A stretch of DNA of 56,556 bases from a candidate division WOR-3 bacterium (GTDB taxonomy: Bacteria > Hydrothermota > Tepidihabitantia > SM23-42 > JAOAFX01): positions 1 through 56,556 of the forward strand of contig JBDRWD010000011.1 in assembly GCA_039802205.1 (NCBI GenBank), given 5' to 3'. Shown piece after piece: positions 38,342-45,854 of the stretch (within the stretch, counting starts at the first letter, position 1; the number at the start of each line of letters is the position of its first letter). Made by a program: the position numbers and the translations under genes. A model generated the notes under the pieces. The model was given only the letters and a program-made list of their open reading frames with translations. It did not search any database and was not told where the DNA came from.

Positions 38342-38549
38342 GAGGAAAATGAATGTGGGTAAAAAACCTGATTTTATGCGGGTTTGCACGATTTTGGTTC
38401 TTAACTTTGTAGTAAATTTTTGTAGCATATTTTCAAAAATTTTTAAAAGAAAGAAATTAATGTGGATAACTTCAAGACTTAAGTATTAAAAAGAAGCATA
38501 AGAAAGAATAGCAGTGAATATAACCCCAAAAAAGGAAAATACCTTATAG

Positions 38550-38645
38550 TAAGTAGGAGCGGTTTCCCAACCGCGATCAATCGCCGCTGGAAGCGGCTCC
38601 TACATCACAACATTACATCAAAATTGCGAAAATATAGGGCAAACC
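38550..38645. repeat. 96-bp direct repeat, right copy
   Basis: Near-identical partner of 30904-30998 in the same orientation, 7.6 kb apart. It is followed at 38652-38682 by another palindromic stretch (arms CCCGAA/TTCGGG), part of which (TTCGGGGCAGGCTCT on the minus strand) recurs near 42500. Confidence 0.9.
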
Positions 38646-38701
38646 TTCAGAGCCTGCCCCGAACCTTGTTTCGGGTCTGCCTTTAATCAATAAAAACGCG
38701 A

Positions 38702-39916
38702 TTACGGACTGAATTCTTCATTCTCCGAGCGATAATTACCAAAAACTGATATTCCACCTATCGCATAGATTTTATTATTCACGACACCGACTGCCAGTGC
38801 CCTTCTTGGTGTAGGCATTGCAGGCTTTGTTGTCCAGGTATTTGAATTGGGGTCATATTCTTCATTTAACGAAAGGAAATTTTTACCATCAAATCCGCCG
38901 ATTGCATATATCTTGCCATTAACAACGCCAACTGCCAAACCACCCCTTTTTAAAGACATATCAGTCTTTGTCTCCCAGGTATTCGTTGCCGGGTCATAGA
39001 CCTCAACGACTGAAAGATAACCACTATCATTGGCACCACCAATAACATAAATTTTCCCATTCACCACCCCAACACCAACCCATGCCCGCAAGGTCGGCAT
39101 TGGTGCTCTTGTAAACCACTGGTTTATTCCCGGGTCGTATACTTCATTCGTTCCCAGATAATTTCCATTCGCATAACCACCGATCGCATAGATTTTATTG
39201 TCAACGACCGCAATGCCAAGACATTCCCGCGGAAATGACATCGGCGCCTTCGTTGTCCAGGTATCGGTTTGTGGGTCATACATTTCATTTGTGGAAAGTG
39301 CTCCACCGTTTTCACCACCAATTACATAGATTTTGCCATTTACTACTGCCGCGCCAGCTCCGTACCTTGGGGTGGGCATAGGACTTTTTGTCGTCCAGGA
39401 ATCAATCATTGGGTCATATACTTCATTCTTATCGCAGTAGTAGGTATATTTACTGTATCCACCTATCGCATATAATTTTCCATCAACAACCCCTATTCCA
39501 AGACCATCCCTTTTCGTCGGCATCTCTGCCCTTTTTACCCATGGTCCACCAACTCCCGTGATTACAATCTGTGCAGGAGATGACCAACCTGAAGTATCAC
39601 CATTTACATCTATTGCCTGTGCCCTGACCAAATATATATCCGGTGTGCTCCAGGAATGTCGTGCGGTTGTTGACTCGCCTGACCCAACAAAATCAGTCCA
39701 TTCCGATATCACACCATCACCCCAATCAAACCTAAGTGCAACATTATCTTCATCAATATCTATTGCGGCCGAAGAAAAATTATAAAAAGAATCAACCAAT
39801 CCACTTTCTGGTCCGGAAGGAGTCACCGGTATCATAGGGCAATTATTTTTGCCACCACAGGCAATTATTACCAATAAAATGGCAACAATGTATGAATATT
39901 GAGAAAATCCTGCCAT
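38702..39916 (-). CDS. kelch-repeat lipoprotein with PKD-like domain
   Basis: 404 residues. A lipoprotein signal ends in VIIAC (Cys about 20). A PKD-like domain follows (about 35-120: RFDWGDGV, ARHSWSTPD). Six kelch repeats of about 48 residues then close a beta-propeller, each with a GVVNGKIYAIGG-type strand and a YDPxxxxW segment (about 128-404). It is exported and lipid-anchored. It binds unknown ligands; many secreted proteins of such bacteria share this design. AGGAGGT precedes the ATG and a TATAAT-like box lies at 39933-39938. Confidence 0.88.
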   Translation of the reverse strand: MAGFSQYSYIVAILLVIIACGGKNNCPMIPVTPSGPESGLVDSFYNFSSAAIDIDEDNVALRFDWGDGVISEWTDFVGSGESTTARHSWSTPDIYLVRAQAIDVNGDTSGWSSPAQIVITGVGGPWVKRAEMPTKRDGLGIGVVDGKLYAIGGYSKYTYYCDKNEVYDPMIDSWTTKSPMPTPRYGAGAAVVNGKIYVIGGENGGALSTNEMYDPQTDTWTTKAPMSFPRECLGIAVVDNKIYAIGGYANGNYLGTNEVYDPGINQWFTRAPMPTLRAWVGVGVVNGKIYVIGGANDSGYLSVVEVYDPATNTWETKTDMSLKRGGLAVGVVNGKIYAIGGFDGKNFLSLNEEYDPNSNTWTTKPAMPTPRRALAVGVVNNKIYAIGGISVFGNYRSENEEFSP

Positions 39917-39967
39917 AATTACCTCCTATTAGATTATAACAATTTTTTGTGAAAAATTTGTGAAAAA

Positions 39968-40144
39968 ATGCAAAAGATAATAATCTTCAATATCACTGGA
40001 CAATTAGAACAGGAATTTATTTTCAATAATCATAGTATTTTAAACACCAAAATTTCAACCACAAGATTGAAATCAGGGGTTTATTTTATACAAATCTATG
40101 CCGAAGATATACATCAAATCAAGAAATTGATTATTATTAGATAA
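39968..40144 (+). pseudogene. orphan T9SS sorting-domain remnant
   Basis: A 58-codon frame encoding IIIFNITGQLEQEF, then LKSGVYFIQIYAED and a final KKLIIIR. This matches the last two-thirds of a type IX sorting domain (compare LYDVCGRLV, SAGVYFVRLE and AILLR at the end of the protein at 571-4779). The upstream part of the domain and any cargo protein are missing, since a stop lies shortly upstream in frame. It is probably the tail of a deleted gene. The rest of 39917-40389 holds only a CACTAAT/ATTAGTG hairpin at 40147-40166 and a TTCCAG/CTGGAA stem near 40318-40334. Confidence 0.7.
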
Positions 40145-40389
40145 ATACACTAATACTTTAATTAGTGAATTTGCTTCGGTTCTCACATACCCTGCGGAAG
40201 TGATAACCCTGGATTGATATTGTTACAGCAGTTGGAAATAAAGTCGGGCTTTTGAACAAGGTCCAGAAAAACAATAGCCAGAAATAACGAAAATAAACCA
40301 GTTTCAGTCTTATTTTCCAGCCTTTCTGGAAAAAGTATTATGCTTTATTGCCGTACCAGCATCTAAGCCCATCCACCAAAAACCATTTT

Positions 40390-40995
40390 TTAATATCCCC
40401 AGACTTCCTGGAGATATACGGTTCTTCTACAGGATGGACACAAAAATCTTAAATGTTCACTACGGTATGGTGGTGGAGAAGGCATTTTGGGCATCGCCTC
40501 CTCACCGAATTCTTGTGATAATACCAAAAATAGATTGGGATTGGCATAGGCAAGTTCGCCAACCCGGCGGGCAATCCATAATAGATGCGCCCTTGTAGTA
40601 ATTACCTCACCACACCGTTCACACAAAATCAATTCTTTCTCAATCGCATTCTCATAACCTTCTTTCTTGATCTGCGCCAGGTCATATTCCTGGGTGTGAT
40701 AGATCCCCTCTTTTGTTGTGCAATATGCAACACACTGACCACAATATATACAACGCTCCTGATAATGGATCTCCCGGCGCACTCTTTTGATTTTATCATC
40801 AATCTGGGCACGGGCATTTGCCGGACATACCTCAACGCAGGCACCGCATAAAATGCACTTATCAAAATTGAACTCTATCTTTCCCCGAAATCTTTTCGCC
40901 GCGGGCGAAGGTTTAAACGGAAATTTACTTGTATAAGGACCTTTAAATATCGCCCTTATTGCCTCACCAAGTTCCCTCAATTTTGGCTTACGCAT
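40390..40995 (-). CDS. NuoI/MbhN-like ferredoxin subunit with C-terminal zinc-ribbon-like Cys pairs
   Basis: 201 residues from ATG 40995 (GGGAGG upstream). Two [4Fe-4S] motifs are present: CILCGACVEVCP and CIYCGQCVAYC. Beyond the usual NuoI/HycF-type core there are two further Cys pairs, CERC and CPSC, which may form a zinc or Fe-S site. It is the last gene of the hydrogenase-Mrp operon and should carry electrons to the hydrogenase core. A REP-like palindrome lies between it and mnhG. Confidence 0.85.
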   Translation of the reverse strand: MRKPKLRELGEAIRAIFKGPYTSKFPFKPSPAAKRFRGKIEFNFDKCILCGACVEVCPANARAQIDDKIKRVRREIHYQERCIYCGQCVAYCTTKEGIYHTQEYDLAQIKKEGYENAIEKELILCERCGEVITTRAHLLWIARRVGELAYANPNLFLVLSQEFGEEAMPKMPSPPPYRSEHLRFLCPSCRRTVYLQEVWGY

Positions 40996-41015
40996 CTTGC
41001 CTCCCGGATATTCTT

Positions 41016-41038
41016 GCAAGGCTAAAGCCTTGCCTTAC
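41016..41038. repeat. REP-like palindrome
   Basis: GCAAGGCTAAAGCCTTGC (41016-41033) followed by CTTAC, the same palindrome as at 6841-6858, here inside an operon between mnhG and the ferredoxin gene. Confidence 0.75.
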
Positions 41039-41048
41039 ATTATTTTTC

Positions 41049-41426
41049 TTATTCACCCTTATTCTCACCTCTTAACCCTTTTTCTTCTATCTGCTCTCCA
41101 CCCAACTTCTCAGCACCGTATCTATCAATGATTGACTCTTTCCAGAGTTTTATTCCATAATGAAGAGAACCCTTTAATAAGGCATGAGCACCAACAGGAT
41201 TGGTCAAAAGCAAGAATACACCACAGATTAACGCCTTTATACCCGTCTGGGAAAAGCCATAAAGCAAGAATATACCAATCATTAAACCGAATGAACCAAG
41301 GGTAACACATTTTGTAGAAGTCTGGAGACGATTGTAAATATCAGGGAATCGGACAAGTCCCACGGTTCCTAACAAATTAAACAAAATTCCAATCCAGATT
41401 ATTATCCAGCCAATCGGGCTAATCAT
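41049..41426 (-). CDS. mnhG: Mrp Na+/H+ antiporter subunit G
   Basis: 125 residues, three membrane helices. The family core is clear: GLVRFPDIYNRLQTSTKCVTLG and LLTNPVGAHALLKG. The last 25 residues are charged and repetitive (GGEQIEEKGLRGENKGE) and seem to be encoded by an interspersed GGGTGAATAAG-type repeat fused to the 3' end. Its start overlaps mnhF by 8 nt. Confidence 0.93.
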   Translation of the reverse strand: MISPIGWIIIWIGILFNLLGTVGLVRFPDIYNRLQTSTKCVTLGSFGLMIGIFLLYGFSQTGIKALICGVFLLLTNPVGAHALLKGSLHYGIKLWKESIIDRYGAEKLGGEQIEEKGLRGENKGE

Positions 41427-41673
41427 CTAAACTCCTTCTTTCCAGATACTTTGCAAGGGCAAGGGTGCCAATAAAACTGAACAAGGCGATGATGATTGCC
41501 AGATCCATTAGATAAGGCAGGTTATAGAAGATTGCAGTGAGGGCGGTAATATTTACAAATATCGTTCCCATAATATCCACACCCACGGCACGGTCCGGAA
41601 TTGTCGGACCCTGCTGAATTCTATATAAACATAAGAACGCACTGAAGGTAAGAACTATAAACATCAGAATCAT
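41419..41673 (-). CDS. mnhF: Mrp Na+/H+ antiporter subunit F
   Basis: 84 residues, three helices, with YRIQQGPTIPDRAVGVDIMG, the MnhF signature. The start at 41673 has GAGGAG 7 nt upstream; a longer frame to 41742 is repeat-derived and not used. It forms part of the small-subunit belt of the Mrp module. Confidence 0.92.
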   Translation of the reverse strand: MILMFIVLTFSAFLCLYRIQQGPTIPDRAVGVDIMGTIFVNITALTAIFYNLPYLMDLAIIIALFSFIGTLALAKYLERRSLDD

Positions 41674-41913
41674 AATACACTCCTCATTGAATGCCAAATA
41701 AATCGAGCAAATGCACTTTTCTCTATAAATCCCAAATCCCAAGCATCAAATCCCAAACAAATCACGAATTTCAATAATCTAAATGAAATGTCGTTGTTTG
41801 TTGGTTGCGAAAAGCGATTCGTCTGTAGTTGGTCGTAACACGAAACCGCTTTTCTAAACCTTAGCGCATTTCGCAACCGTAAAACGCTTGAACATCTTTT
41901 CGGATTTCGGGTG
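41674..41913. repeat. 240-bp mosaic of interspersed repeat sequence between mnhE and mnhF
   Basis: No gene. The stretch includes AATCCCAAATCCCAAGCATC-type repeats (about 41726-41760), and arms GCGAAAAGCG and CGCATTTCGC around a longer imperfect palindrome. It interrupts an otherwise tight operon. Confidence 0.6.
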
Positions 41914-42399
41914 CTAATCAAATATCCTCCTCAAAAATCGCTCAAATGGTCGGGCAATAATCTTTGATGCATTCTCAATATCGGTTGCCTGAACATAAAT
42001 CCAGTGGATGTAGAGATAATCTCCATCTATATCCACGGTCATCGTTCCTGGGGTAAGGGTAATTGAGTTCGCCAAAAATACTTTTCCGGTATCGGATTTC
42101 AGATTCGTCTTAATCTTAACAATACCTGGTTTCAATGGTCTCTGGGGATGGAGTGTCCGGTATGCTACATCAAGGTTTGCTTTGATCATATACCATATAA
42201 ATACAGGAACATAAATTATCAACCAGAATAATCTATGCGGCTGGAGCAATTTTTGTGGCTTATCAGTAAAATAACCACCAAATAATATCGTTCCTAAAAG
42301 AACTACAATCACACCCGCAATAATATGGTCTAAATTAGTTGTCAAAGTTAATAAGAGCCATAGCCCAAAGCCAATTACAAAATAAATTACATATTTCAT
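41914..42399 (-). CDS. mnhE: Mrp Na+/H+ antiporter subunit E
   Basis: 161 residues from ATG 42399 (MKYVIYFVIG), preferred over 42408 because AAAAAGGA is then well spaced. Two to three N-terminal helices are followed by the soluble part with VFLANSITLTPGTMTVDI, the family signature, and LYIHWI. The subunit is part of the Mrp complex that exchanges Na+ for H+. Confidence 0.93.
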   Translation of the reverse strand: MKYVIYFVIGFGLWLLLTLTTNLDHIIAGVIVVLLGTILFGGYFTDKPQKLLQPHRLFWLIIYVPVFIWYMIKANLDVAYRTLHPQRPLKPGIVKIKTNLKSDTGKVFLANSITLTPGTMTVDIDGDYLYIHWIYVQATDIENASKIIARPFERFLRRIFD

Positions 42400-42409
42400 A
42401 GGAACCATC

Positions 42410-42550
42410 CTTTTTCAACCTTATTTACCCTTCTTAACCCTTCTTCACCCATCTTCCGTGGAAGCATCATACCTCCCTTCACCCTCACCCTGAAATGAAT
42501 TCGGGGCAGGCTCTTAATCCTCTCCCTTCAAGGGATAGGGAATGGCGGAA
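42410..42550. repeat. pyrimidine-rich interspersed repeats between mnhD and mnhE
   Basis: TTTTTCAACCTTATTTACCC and CCCTTCTTCACCCAT (42409-42450) are near copies of the tract at 44544-44575. Further on, CACCCTCACCCTGAA and TTAATCCTCTCCCTTCAAGG (about 42480-42533) resemble the terminal repeat at 1-54. Confidence 0.6.
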
Positions 42551-42558
42551 TGGTTTCA

Positions 42559-44049
42559 TTAAAATCCTCCCAATATCAGATTGATGTATTCAGTTCCTCT
42601 GAGCAATGCCTCAGCCGCCGGTTGTATCACAAAATCCATCATTGGTTTATACCCAATTCCCAAGAGAATAATTAAAATGACCAAAAATACCATTGCCACA
42701 CGCATAAGGAATGGAGATTCTTTAGCCTCTACCCCATTTTTCTTCAAATACACATTGTTTTCAATCTTTAGCAAATAGCCAAGTGTAACACCGCTGAATC
42801 CAATTGCCACGATTGCAAGCCACAAGAACCCTTGTTTTATCGCACCAATGGCGATTAAAAATTTTGCGAAGAACCCCACAAGTGGTGGAAGTCCTATCAA
42901 AGACAAAGCACCAAATCTAAAACTCCAGGCAGTTGTCGGCATTCTCTCACCCAGACCACCCAGTTTATTAATATCCCTCGTGCCGGTTGCATATACTACA
43001 GAACCTGATGTTAAAAATAGTAAGCCTTTGGCAAGTGCATGGGCAAGGATATATAGTATTGCACCCGCAACACCATAAAAATTACCAACCCCTAAACCAA
43101 GCATTATATAACCCACCTGGGAAACCGTAGAATATCCTAACAGGCGTTTATAATCGTTCTGGTTTAGTGCAGTAACTCCTGCGAAGATTATTGATAAAAG
43201 CCCCAAGCCAATGAGAATATTAAAGAAGAAAGGCGCATTTTCGCGATTGAGACCGAATATATTAAAAATAAACCGGGCACTTGTATAAACTCCAAGGACT
43301 TTGATAAACACACCAGAAAGTAGACTCGATATTGGTGCAGGTGCTGCCGGATGGGCATCAGGAAGCCAGAAATGGAATGGCACAAGTGCTGCCTTTACTG
43401 AAAAAGCAAAGAGCAAGAGTGATAGAATTGACCAGTAGAATGCCGAATCCTTTATTGATTGCAAAGAAAGGGCGATATCCGCAAGGTTCAATGTTGAAGT
43501 CTTGGCATAAATCAATGCTATCGTCAAAAGAAGTGTCATACCGGCGATTTCGCCCATAACCATATATTTAAAAGAAGCCTCAAGTTCTTCTGCTTCTATA
43601 CCGAAACTCACAAGGGCATAAGAAGCGATTGCAGAGATTTCTATCCAGACAAACATATTGAATAAATCACCGGTTACCGAAATACCCATTAAACCGGTAG
43701 TAATCAACATATATAATGTCCAGAATTTCCATTGACCTGTATAATGGTTCAAATAGCGGATTGCAAAAAGGGCACCAGAAAACACGACAATTGAAATCAC
43801 CAGTGTCATAAATGCCGATAGGGCATCAAAACTGAATACGATACCGATCGGCGGTGGCCAGTTACCAAATTTATAAACGAGCATCGGAAATCCCTGGATT
43901 ACTGCAATTCCATATAACGAAAGAACAAATAATAAAAAAGTAGTAATATTGCCAATAATTGGTGCAAATGGTTTCCATAATTTAGAGAGAAGAGGTATGA
44001 GGAAGGCAGATAACAAAGGTATAGCAATTAAAAGTGGTAGAAAGGTCAT
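42559..44049 (-). CDS. mnhD: Mrp antiporter subunit D (proton-translocating, NuoN/M-like)
   Basis: 496 residues with about 14 helices. It keeps the key charged residues of the antiporter family: the Glu in LFNMFVWIEISAIASYALV and the Lys in SVKAALVPFHFWLPDAHP, plus LGYSTVSQVGYIMLGL. It should be a full proton or sodium channel subunit. AAGGAGG precedes the ATG. A four-helix-bundle gene separates it from mnhC. Confidence 0.94.
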   Translation of the reverse strand: MTFLPLLIAIPLLSAFLIPLLSKLWKPFAPIIGNITTFLLFVLSLYGIAVIQGFPMLVYKFGNWPPPIGIVFSFDALSAFMTLVISIVVFSGALFAIRYLNHYTGQWKFWTLYMLITTGLMGISVTGDLFNMFVWIEISAIASYALVSFGIEAEELEASFKYMVMGEIAGMTLLLTIALIYAKTSTLNLADIALSLQSIKDSAFYWSILSLLLFAFSVKAALVPFHFWLPDAHPAAPAPISSLLSGVFIKVLGVYTSARFIFNIFGLNRENAPFFFNILIGLGLLSIIFAGVTALNQNDYKRLLGYSTVSQVGYIMLGLGVGNFYGVAGAILYILAHALAKGLLFLTSGSVVYATGTRDINKLGGLGERMPTTAWSFRFGALSLIGLPPLVGFFAKFLIAIGAIKQGFLWLAIVAIGFSGVTLGYLLKIENNVYLKKNGVEAKESPFLMRVAMVFLVILIILLGIGYKPMMDFVIQPAAEALLRGTEYINLILGGF

Positions 44050-44068
44050 GCTCTCCTCCTTATTAAAA

Positions 44069-44573
44069 GGGAGAAGAGGGGAAAAAACGGGTAAAGAGGG
44101 GAAAACGCGGCTTGATATAATATTTTAATCATGCCGTTACCTCCAATTTCTTTTTGGTGAGTGATTGAATTAATCTCATCAGGAGATAATCTGTCCGCAC
44201 AATTAAATTATTGAGAACTGCATATTCTCTATTATTAATGAGATTATCCTCAAGACAATCATCAACATCGCCAGAAAGTTCACCAAGAGAACCTTGGGCA
44301 ATTGAAAGATGATGAATGTAATCACCAATTGAACTTCTCTTGTATCCTTCCTGAATATTCTGCTTTATAGACCTTGGGAATTTTTTGGTAATTTCATATA
44401 CTAATTTCCTCAATTCACAAGCATTTTTCCATACAATTAACTTGGTATATCCCTTGACCATTAAGCCTTTCACTCCTTTTCCCCCATTCATCTCTTTTCT
44501 TCCTTCTTCACCCATACCTTTTTCAACTATCCCTTTTTTACCCCTTTTCAACCTTATTTTCCCTTCTTCACCC
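44069..44573. mobile_element. putative IVS-like element 1 (four-helix-bundle gene framed by inverted repeats)
   Basis: The plus-strand tract starting at 44069 (GGGAGAAGAGGGGAAAA, then GTAAAGAGGGGAAAA, to about 44106) matches the reverse complement of 44538-44573 (GGGTGAAGAAGGGAAAA, then TTGAAAAGGGG) with few mismatches over about 35 bases. The two arms enclose one small S23-like gene. In RNA they would form a stem. No clear target duplication was found for this element. Confidence 0.55.
44129..44461 (-). CDS. four-helix-bundle protein (S23/Avd-like), internally shortened
   Basis: 110 residues from MVKGYTKLIVWK at 44461. The longer frame to 44575 adds only repeat-coded Gly/Lys/Glu sequence. 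Recognisable family pieces are the first helix (LIVWKNACELRKLVYEITKK), IQEGYKRSS and IAQGSLGELSGDV. About 15 residues expected between the first helix and IQEGY (the usual QMRRAAVSI region) are missing. Relatives are encoded in intervening sequences of 23S rRNA and as accessory proteins of retroelements, and may bind nucleic acid. Its place between mnhC and mnhD makes an antiporter role unlikely. Confidence 0.75.
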   Translation of the reverse strand: MVKGYTKLIVWKNACELRKLVYEITKKFPRSIKQNIQEGYKRSSIGDYIHHLSIAQGSLGELSGDVDDCLEDNLINNREYAVLNNLIVRTDYLLMRLIQSLTKKKLEVTA

Positions 44574-44580
44574 ATTCTTG

Positions 44581-44919
44581 TTAGCCCTTTAACTTCTTTA
44601 TCTCACTCACATCAAATGTCTTGAACTTTTCGTATATTCGGACGATGAAGGATAGGAGCAGGGCGGTTGTTCCAAGACCAATCACAATTGCGGTAAGAAC
44701 AAGTGCCTGGGGGACCGGGTCAACAAAATTATGAGGCATATCAAGTTTCGTTATGATTGGTGCAATCGCGCCCTTTTTAAAACCAATTAATGCAAAGAGC
44801 AAATTCACGGCATACTCCATTATTGCAAATCCAATCGCAATCTTTATTAAATTGCGCTTTGCAACAACTGCATACAAACCAATTAGAAATAAAATCATAC
44901 AACTTGCGAAAACAACCAT
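44581..44919 (-). CDS. mnhC: Mrp antiporter subunit C (NuoK-like)
   Basis: 112 residues, three helices, with MEYAVNLLFALIGF and the signature DPVPQALVLTAIVIGLGTTA. It lies between two inserted four-helix-bundle genes. Its ribosome binding site GGAGGACTG is one copy of a duplicated segment (44918-44937 and 45414-45431). The stop of the upstream gene overlaps its ATG (TGATG). Confidence 0.95.
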   Translation of the reverse strand: MVVFASCMILFLIGLYAVVAKRNLIKIAIGFAIMEYAVNLLFALIGFKKGAIAPIITKLDMPHNFVDPVPQALVLTAIVIGLGTTALLLSFIVRIYEKFKTFDVSEIKKLKG

Positions 44920-45431
44920 CAGTCCTCCTTATTATATCGTCTACCGTTTACCGCTGACCGTTGACCGACATCATAATTGTGCGTACCTTTTACCGTTGAC
45001 CGTTTACCGTTAACCGATTGCTCAAGTTTAATCAACATAGGAGAAATACGAATGCAAATTTCGCGGAGATTTTCATAAATATTCTGACTTATGAGCTTAC
45101 GCCTTTTCAAAAGCGTTATCATTGGGATACATTCACGGTCGGATGTTAGTGTTATCTTGTAGTAATGCTTTTTCTCTCTATTAGAAATCTTACCACTGCC
45201 TTCAGCAATATTGCTCACAATAGAAAGTGCGGTACGTCTGAAATTGTCACCGAGCGAACTTTGCAATTGCCACGGTATTTTAGAAGTAATTTCAAAAACT
45301 TCGTCAACAAAATCAAGCGCAAGTTGATAGACATCAAGTTTTTCAAAATCAAAAACAAAATTTTTATAATCGGTAAACGGTTCACGGTTAACGTTTATCG
45401 GCTTTTCACTCATATCAGTCCTCCATTATAT
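44918..45431. mobile_element. putative IVS-like element 2 with direct-repeat ends
   Basis: The element is bounded by the direct repeats ATCAGTCCTCC(TT)ATTATAT at 44918-44937 and 45414-45431. Just inside are inverted tracts of a 7-bp unit (ACCGTTA/ACCGTTG/ACCGTTT at about 44940-45017 and the complementary CGGTAAA, CGGTTCA, CGGTTAA at 45371-45400). The single gene inside is a four-helix-bundle protein. The structure looks like insertion with target duplication between mnhB and mnhC. Confidence 0.65.
44919..45413 (-). CDS. four-helix-bundle protein (S23/Avd-like)
   Basis: 164 residues. The family core runs from about residue 22 (FEKLDVYQLALDFVDEVFE) through DNFRRTALSIVSNIAEGSG to SDRECIPMITLLKRRK and MLIKLEQS. 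The first 18 and last 30 residues are encoded by the flanking heptamer repeats (e.g. SVNGKRSTVKG). It starts 1 nt after the mnhB stop with a GGAGG ribosome binding site, and its own stop overlaps the mnhC ATG. It ends in KED-stop while MnhB ends in MED-stop, both read from the duplicated segment. The function is unknown; relatives bind RNA or reverse transcriptases. Confidence 0.85.
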   Translation of the reverse strand: MSEKPINVNREPFTDYKNFVFDFEKLDVYQLALDFVDEVFEITSKIPWQLQSSLGDNFRRTALSIVSNIAEGSGKISNREKKHYYKITLTSDRECIPMITLLKRRKLISQNIYENLREICIRISPMLIKLEQSVNGKRSTVKGTHNYDVGQRSAVNGRRYNKED

Positions 45432-45846
45432 ATTTCAATGCGGCAAGGGCAAGGAAAATAGATAATAGGCCAACCGAAACCTTTATACCGATCGCAATAT
45501 TACATATTGGTATCAAACCAGCACTGAAAAGATGTAAGGGTTTACCGAGTCCAAAAATGGGTTCGTTCAAAAAGAATACACCTGCTACCAATAATCCCGT
45601 AAACGCTGCACCCCAGAAGAGCAGGGCACCGATACTTTCAAATACCGAACCAATCGTAGATAATCTTTTTTCTTTTTCCGCAGCACTTCCAAAAGAAAGG
45701 ACCCGCAAAATTAATGCACCCGAAACAATAACGCCACCAGCAAAACCACCCCCTGGTGTTAAATGTCCATGCAAAATAATATAGATACCATACATAAATA
45801 TGAAACCACTTACGAGATTTGTGATACGCCTAACGATAAGGCTCAT
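45415..45846 (-). CDS. mnhB: Mrp antiporter subunit B
   Basis: 143 residues, four helices, with YIILHGHLTPGGGFAGGVI, the MnhB signature. AGGAGG lies upstream of the ATG. Its last codons and stop fall within the 18-20 bp duplicated segment that bounds the inserted four-helix-bundle element. Confidence 0.95.
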   Translation of the reverse strand: MSLIVRRITNLVSGFIFMYGIYIILHGHLTPGGGFAGGVIVSGALILRVLSFGSAAEKEKRLSTIGSVFESIGALLFWGAAFTGLLVAGVFFLNEPIFGLGKPLHLFSAGLIPICNIAIGIKVSVGLLSIFLALAALKYIMED

Positions 45847-45854
45847 AGCGCCTC

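Noticed and set aside
38461-38469. Perfect DnaA box (TGTGGATAA) suggesting a replication origin
   Set aside because: It is a single isolated box without a cluster, AT-rich unwinding repeats or dnaA/dnaN nearby.
38351-38491. 46-codon plus-strand frame (MNVGKKPDF start) in the gap right of the peptide operon
   Set aside because: Poorly spaced ribosome binding site, no promoter on that strand and no recognisable features.
41670-41921. 83-codon minus-strand frame between mnhE and mnhF
   Set aside because: It is built from interspersed AATCCCAAATCC-type repeats, has no ribosome binding site and no family resemblance.
42410-45400. Repeated short units as a possible CRISPR array
   Set aside because: Units are adjacent, degenerate and lack regular unique spacers; no cas genes are present.
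44129-45413. Four-helix-bundle genes as part of a diversity-generating retroelement
   Set aside because: No reverse transcriptase and no template/variable repeat pair is present in the window.
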